64,000 bases of DNA from positions 248,947 through 312,946 of the forward strand of contig CANLVD010000005.1 in the NCBI GenBank assembly GCA_947494445.1. The letters run 5' to 3'. The notes below the pieces were generated by a model. It was not told the DNA's origin. It did no database searches and was given only the letters and a program-made list of their open reading frames with translations. This document shows positions 62,330 through 64,000 of this stretch, in pieces (within the stretch, counting starts at the first letter, position 1; the number at the start of each line of letters is the position of its first letter). The position numbers and the translations under genes are program-made. The DNA comes from an uncultured Paracoccaceae bacterium. GTDB taxonomy: Bacteria > Pseudomonadota > Alphaproteobacteria > Rhodobacterales > Rhodobacteraceae.

Positions 62330-62686
62330 TTAGTTTGTGATCGTGTACTTCGGTGCCAGATCTGTTCCGGCAAGCTCTCCGGAAGGATGCAGGATGGCCT
62401 TCGTGGACGAACCATCAGCCAGAACCACAGTCACTTCGAGACCACCATCTGCGCGAGGCAGGGCGTGGGATACACGAGCGGAATTGCTATCAAGATCTGT
62501 TGGCAGAGCAGCCGCAGCCATCTTGTCGCCAGTTCCCATCTCAACACCGGAGAGGAAATCAGACACCCATGATGTGTTGCTCAGAACTGCGACGTGAACC
62601 GCGAAGGATCCAACGGCAACTGCGCCAAGAAACACGGGAACCCCGACAGATGGGGAAACGACGAGCCACATTTTTGCGTTATTCAT
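62330..62686 (-). CDS. pucA: LH2 antenna alpha polypeptide with a long C-terminal extension
   Basis: An antenna subunit: residues 1-47 align without gaps to Rhodobacter PucA, with the Bchl-binding His31 (SFAVHVAVL) and Trp40 (NTSW). Residues 44-45 are Phe-Leu, where red-shifted LH2 has Tyr-Tyr/Tyr-Trp. From about residue 48 an extra segment of about 70 residues follows (GTGDKMAAAALPT ... TDLAPKYTITN) that should lie in the periplasm. Normal alpha chains are about 54-60 residues. It starts 12 bp after the pucB stop behind GGGAGG. Confidence 0.92.
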   Translation of the reverse strand: MNNAKMWLVVSPSVGVPVFLGAVAVGSFAVHVAVLSNTSWVSDFLSGVEMGTGDKMAAAALPTDLDSNSARVSHALPRADGGLEVTVVLADGSSTKAILHPSGELAGTDLAPKYTITN

Positions 62687-62698
62687 GTGATGCCTCCC

Positions 62699-62854
62699 TT
62701 AACCCAGCCAAGGTGTGGACGCTGCAACCAGCAAGTGAGCCAGCAATGCAATAGCGCCAAACACGCGTGTGCCATCAATCAGGTAGCTGTGTACCTCTTC
62801 GGCTTCTTTGAGAGTAAGACCGGTTGGCCATACCTTGTCTTCATCATCGGACAT
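62699..62854 (-). CDS. pucB: LH2 antenna beta polypeptide
   Basis: A 51-residue antenna subunit: MSDDEDKVWPTGLT leader, EEVHSYLIDGTRVFG with the first His, then LLAHLLVAASTPWLG with the B850-type His and the conserved PWLG end. The ribosome site GGAGGA precedes the start. It is the first gene of the puc operon. Confidence 0.95.
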   Translation of the reverse strand: MSDDEDKVWPTGLTLKEAEEVHSYLIDGTRVFGAIALLAHLLVAASTPWLG

Positions 62855-62971
62855 GTCCGGATTCCTCCATTGTCGATCGATGGAGCATCACTGGCGGGGT
62901 CTTGATACCTGCCGGGCCAGCCAATTCTCCTAACAGTCAATAGTTCGAAGCAGGTATCGTGAAGTTTACAT

Positions 62972-62989
62972 TGTCAAAGTGATTTTACT
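62972..62989 (-). promoter_or_regulatory. Second, imperfect PpsR-like box
   Basis: TGT-N12-ACT; the 3' half deviates by one base from ACA. A TTGACA sequence on the minus strand (62977-62972) overlaps it, so it may be a -35 element of the puc promoter. Confidence 0.45.
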
Positions 62990-62997
62990 TTTTCAAG

Positions 62998-63015
62998 TGT
63001 AAATCAAACGTGACA
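62998..63015 (-). promoter_or_regulatory. PpsR/CrtJ-type operator of the puc operon
   Basis: A perfect TGT-N12-ACA palindrome about 145 bp upstream of pucB. PpsR is the aerobic repressor of photosynthesis genes; this half-site spacing is its known target. Its starts are 26 bp from those of the imperfect box. Confidence 0.65.
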
Positions 63016-63689
63016 CTCACTTTTTTATCCGGAGGGTGTCACGGCAGGCTGACATTGAGGGATTGACCGAAATCGCGGGAATTCGCGAGGCTTTGGCCAC
63101 TTTGGCAGTTAGCACGCAAGATCATCTCGGCAAGGCTCTCAAGAGCAAGTTTTTCCGGAAAACGGCAGAAATTAACTGTTTTTCGAAGCCAGTGGAGGAT
63201 GAGACGGACTTCAGATCGATTTGCGGAATCTAGTAGAATTAGCCGCATATATGGGGCTTGAGGCGGGGTTTTGGCATATTTTTTCGAATTTAACCTCGGC
63301 TAAGCACTTTCATAAACACCTCAATTCTTCATCTGTGCCATCTTCTGGATGCTTGGTGATTCGAAGGCGTATGGATGTAAGAATGGTAAGAGCTCGCCAG
63401 GGGTCCTGTCCGTTTTCCGTTCATGCAGAGGATGGGAAGCATGCGCCTGACGCTCCGCCAGATGTGCATATCTTTCCAGTGTCAGATTCAGACACTTCAT
63501 AAATATGTCAGACTTGAAAGACATCTGATTTGCAGTGAACAGACCAGTGAAGTGTGGGTTCGGACGAGCAAGGAGGGTTTCTGTCAACAATAAGCTTACA
63601 CTTGCCGCAGTGAGCCGCTTCACCTTTGGATGGTTCTGCGCAGTCTGGCGTGCCACAGCGCATCTTGTCCGTTGGCTTTCAAAAGGCTC
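63016..63689. other. Non-coding stretch without a supported gene
   Basis: About 670 bp between the puc control region and the oxidoreductase gene. It is less GC-rich than the surroundings. Several short frames exist (for example 63321-63656, minus) but none shows a motif, ribosome site or family resemblance. Confidence 0.5.
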
Positions 63690-64000
63690 TCAGATCACTG
63701 CGCGTTCGATCAGTGGCTGATCCAGGTCGATCCTGTCAAAGTGAAACGGGCTCAGATCCAGGGTCTTGTACCTGCCATAGGTGATAAACTCCGCCAGCCC
63801 GCGCCCCATGGCGGGGGATTGCTGCAAGCCGTGTCCTGAAAACCCGTTGAGGAACAAGAAATTTCGAACCCTGCTGTGCGGACCGACAATCGCGTTGTGG
63901 TCAAAGGTGTTGTAGGCGTAGTGCCCGGCCCATTCGCTGGTGACTTTGATTGCTTCGAACTGGGGAATGCGCTGCGCCAGCAAAGGCCAGATGTGATCCT
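63690..64000 (-). CDS. FAD-dependent oxidoreductase, glycine/D-amino acid oxidase type, C-terminal part
   Basis: Only the last 103 codons are in the window; the frame is open to the right edge (DHIWPLLAQRIP). Key blocks are WAGHYAYNTFDHNAIVGPH and FLFLNGFSGHGLQQSPAMGRGLAE, typical for the FAD-binding C-terminus of DAO-family oxidases, with the SGHG(L/M) loop. Substrate unknown. Confidence 0.85.
   Translation of the reverse strand, partial: DHIWPLLAQRIPQFEAIKVTSEWAGHYAYNTFDHNAIVGPHSRVRNFLFLNGFSGHGLQQSPAMGRGLAEFITYGRYKTLDLSPFHFDRIDLDQPLIERAVI

Noticed and set aside
63321-63656. A 111-codon minus-strand frame between the puc control region and the oxidoreductase
   Set aside because: No motif, no ribosome site, and the residues do not look like a folded protein. 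I first considered a transposase remnant but found no signature.
1-64000. tRNA, rRNA, CRISPR arrays, intact insertion sequences, prophage
   Set aside because: Intergenic regions were read for tRNA arms, short regular repeats and terminal inverted repeats with a transposase; none could be supported.

Overview
This window looks like chromosomal DNA of an alpha-proteobacterium of the Rhodobacteraceae, most likely an aerobic anoxygenic phototroph of the Roseobacter group. The evidence is a high-GC background with very dense coding; a light-harvesting 2 (puc) operon at the right end; a split HisZ/short HisG ATP phosphoribosyltransferase; an adenosylcobalamin-dependent ribonucleotide reductase; TRAP-type binding proteins; a VPLPA-CTERM protein; and conserved small families such as DUF1489 and SlyX. 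No rRNA, tRNA, CRISPR array, intact insertion sequence or prophage was seen.

Layout. 1-3.1 kb: a membrane family-2 glycosyltransferase, cut by the left edge, overlapped by a DUF3131 protein. 3.2-8.9 kb: a small membrane protein, a 120-bp tandem repeat, an AT-rich membrane protein gene fused head-to-tail to lepA, an orphan Hcp (type VI secretion tube protein) followed by an alanine-repeat protein, and two copies of a hairpin repeat. 8.9-13.1 kb: a low-molecular-weight phosphatase, a copper chaperone pair, two unknown proteins and rpmB. 13.4-18.6 kb: a VPLPA-CTERM protein, an unknown protein, a meaB / HAD / haloalkane dehalogenase operon and a DUF3108 protein. 18.7-25.5 kb: hrpB, two tandem TRAP binding proteins (one with its ligand site lost) and a GGDEF protein with a degenerate EAL domain. 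25.6-36.9 kb: mixed metabolism (glutamate dehydrogenase, a hydroxyisobutyrate dehydrogenase-like enzyme, M48 peptidase, pirin, ankyrin protein, entericidin, enolase-superfamily enzyme, MFS exporter, Nudix).

37.0-46.5 kb is one long minus-strand operon: xanthine dehydrogenase (xdhA, xdhB, xdhC) followed by a nucleoside-type ABC importer (ATPase, two permeases, BMP-family binding protein). The first five junctions overlap by 4-14 bp, which points to uptake and oxidation of purines as one regulated unit. 46.6-53.7 kb: dnaE, a TbpB-like lipoprotein, a GST/slyX/hydrolase operon, a flavin reductase and a SleB-type cell-wall hydrolase. 53.8-60.0 kb: hisS-hisZ-hisG, a DUF1489 gene and nrdJ.

60.1-63.0 kb is the LH2 operon pucBAC plus a PucD/E-like gene, read right to left behind a control region with a perfect TGT-N12-ACA palindrome (PpsR/CrtJ-type) and a near match. 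Its alpha polypeptide is the most unusual product in the window: it carries a long extra C-terminal domain and has Phe44-Leu45 where red-absorbing LH2 complexes have aromatic residues, as in blue-shifted B800-820 antennae. The window ends inside a FAD-dependent oxidoreductase gene.
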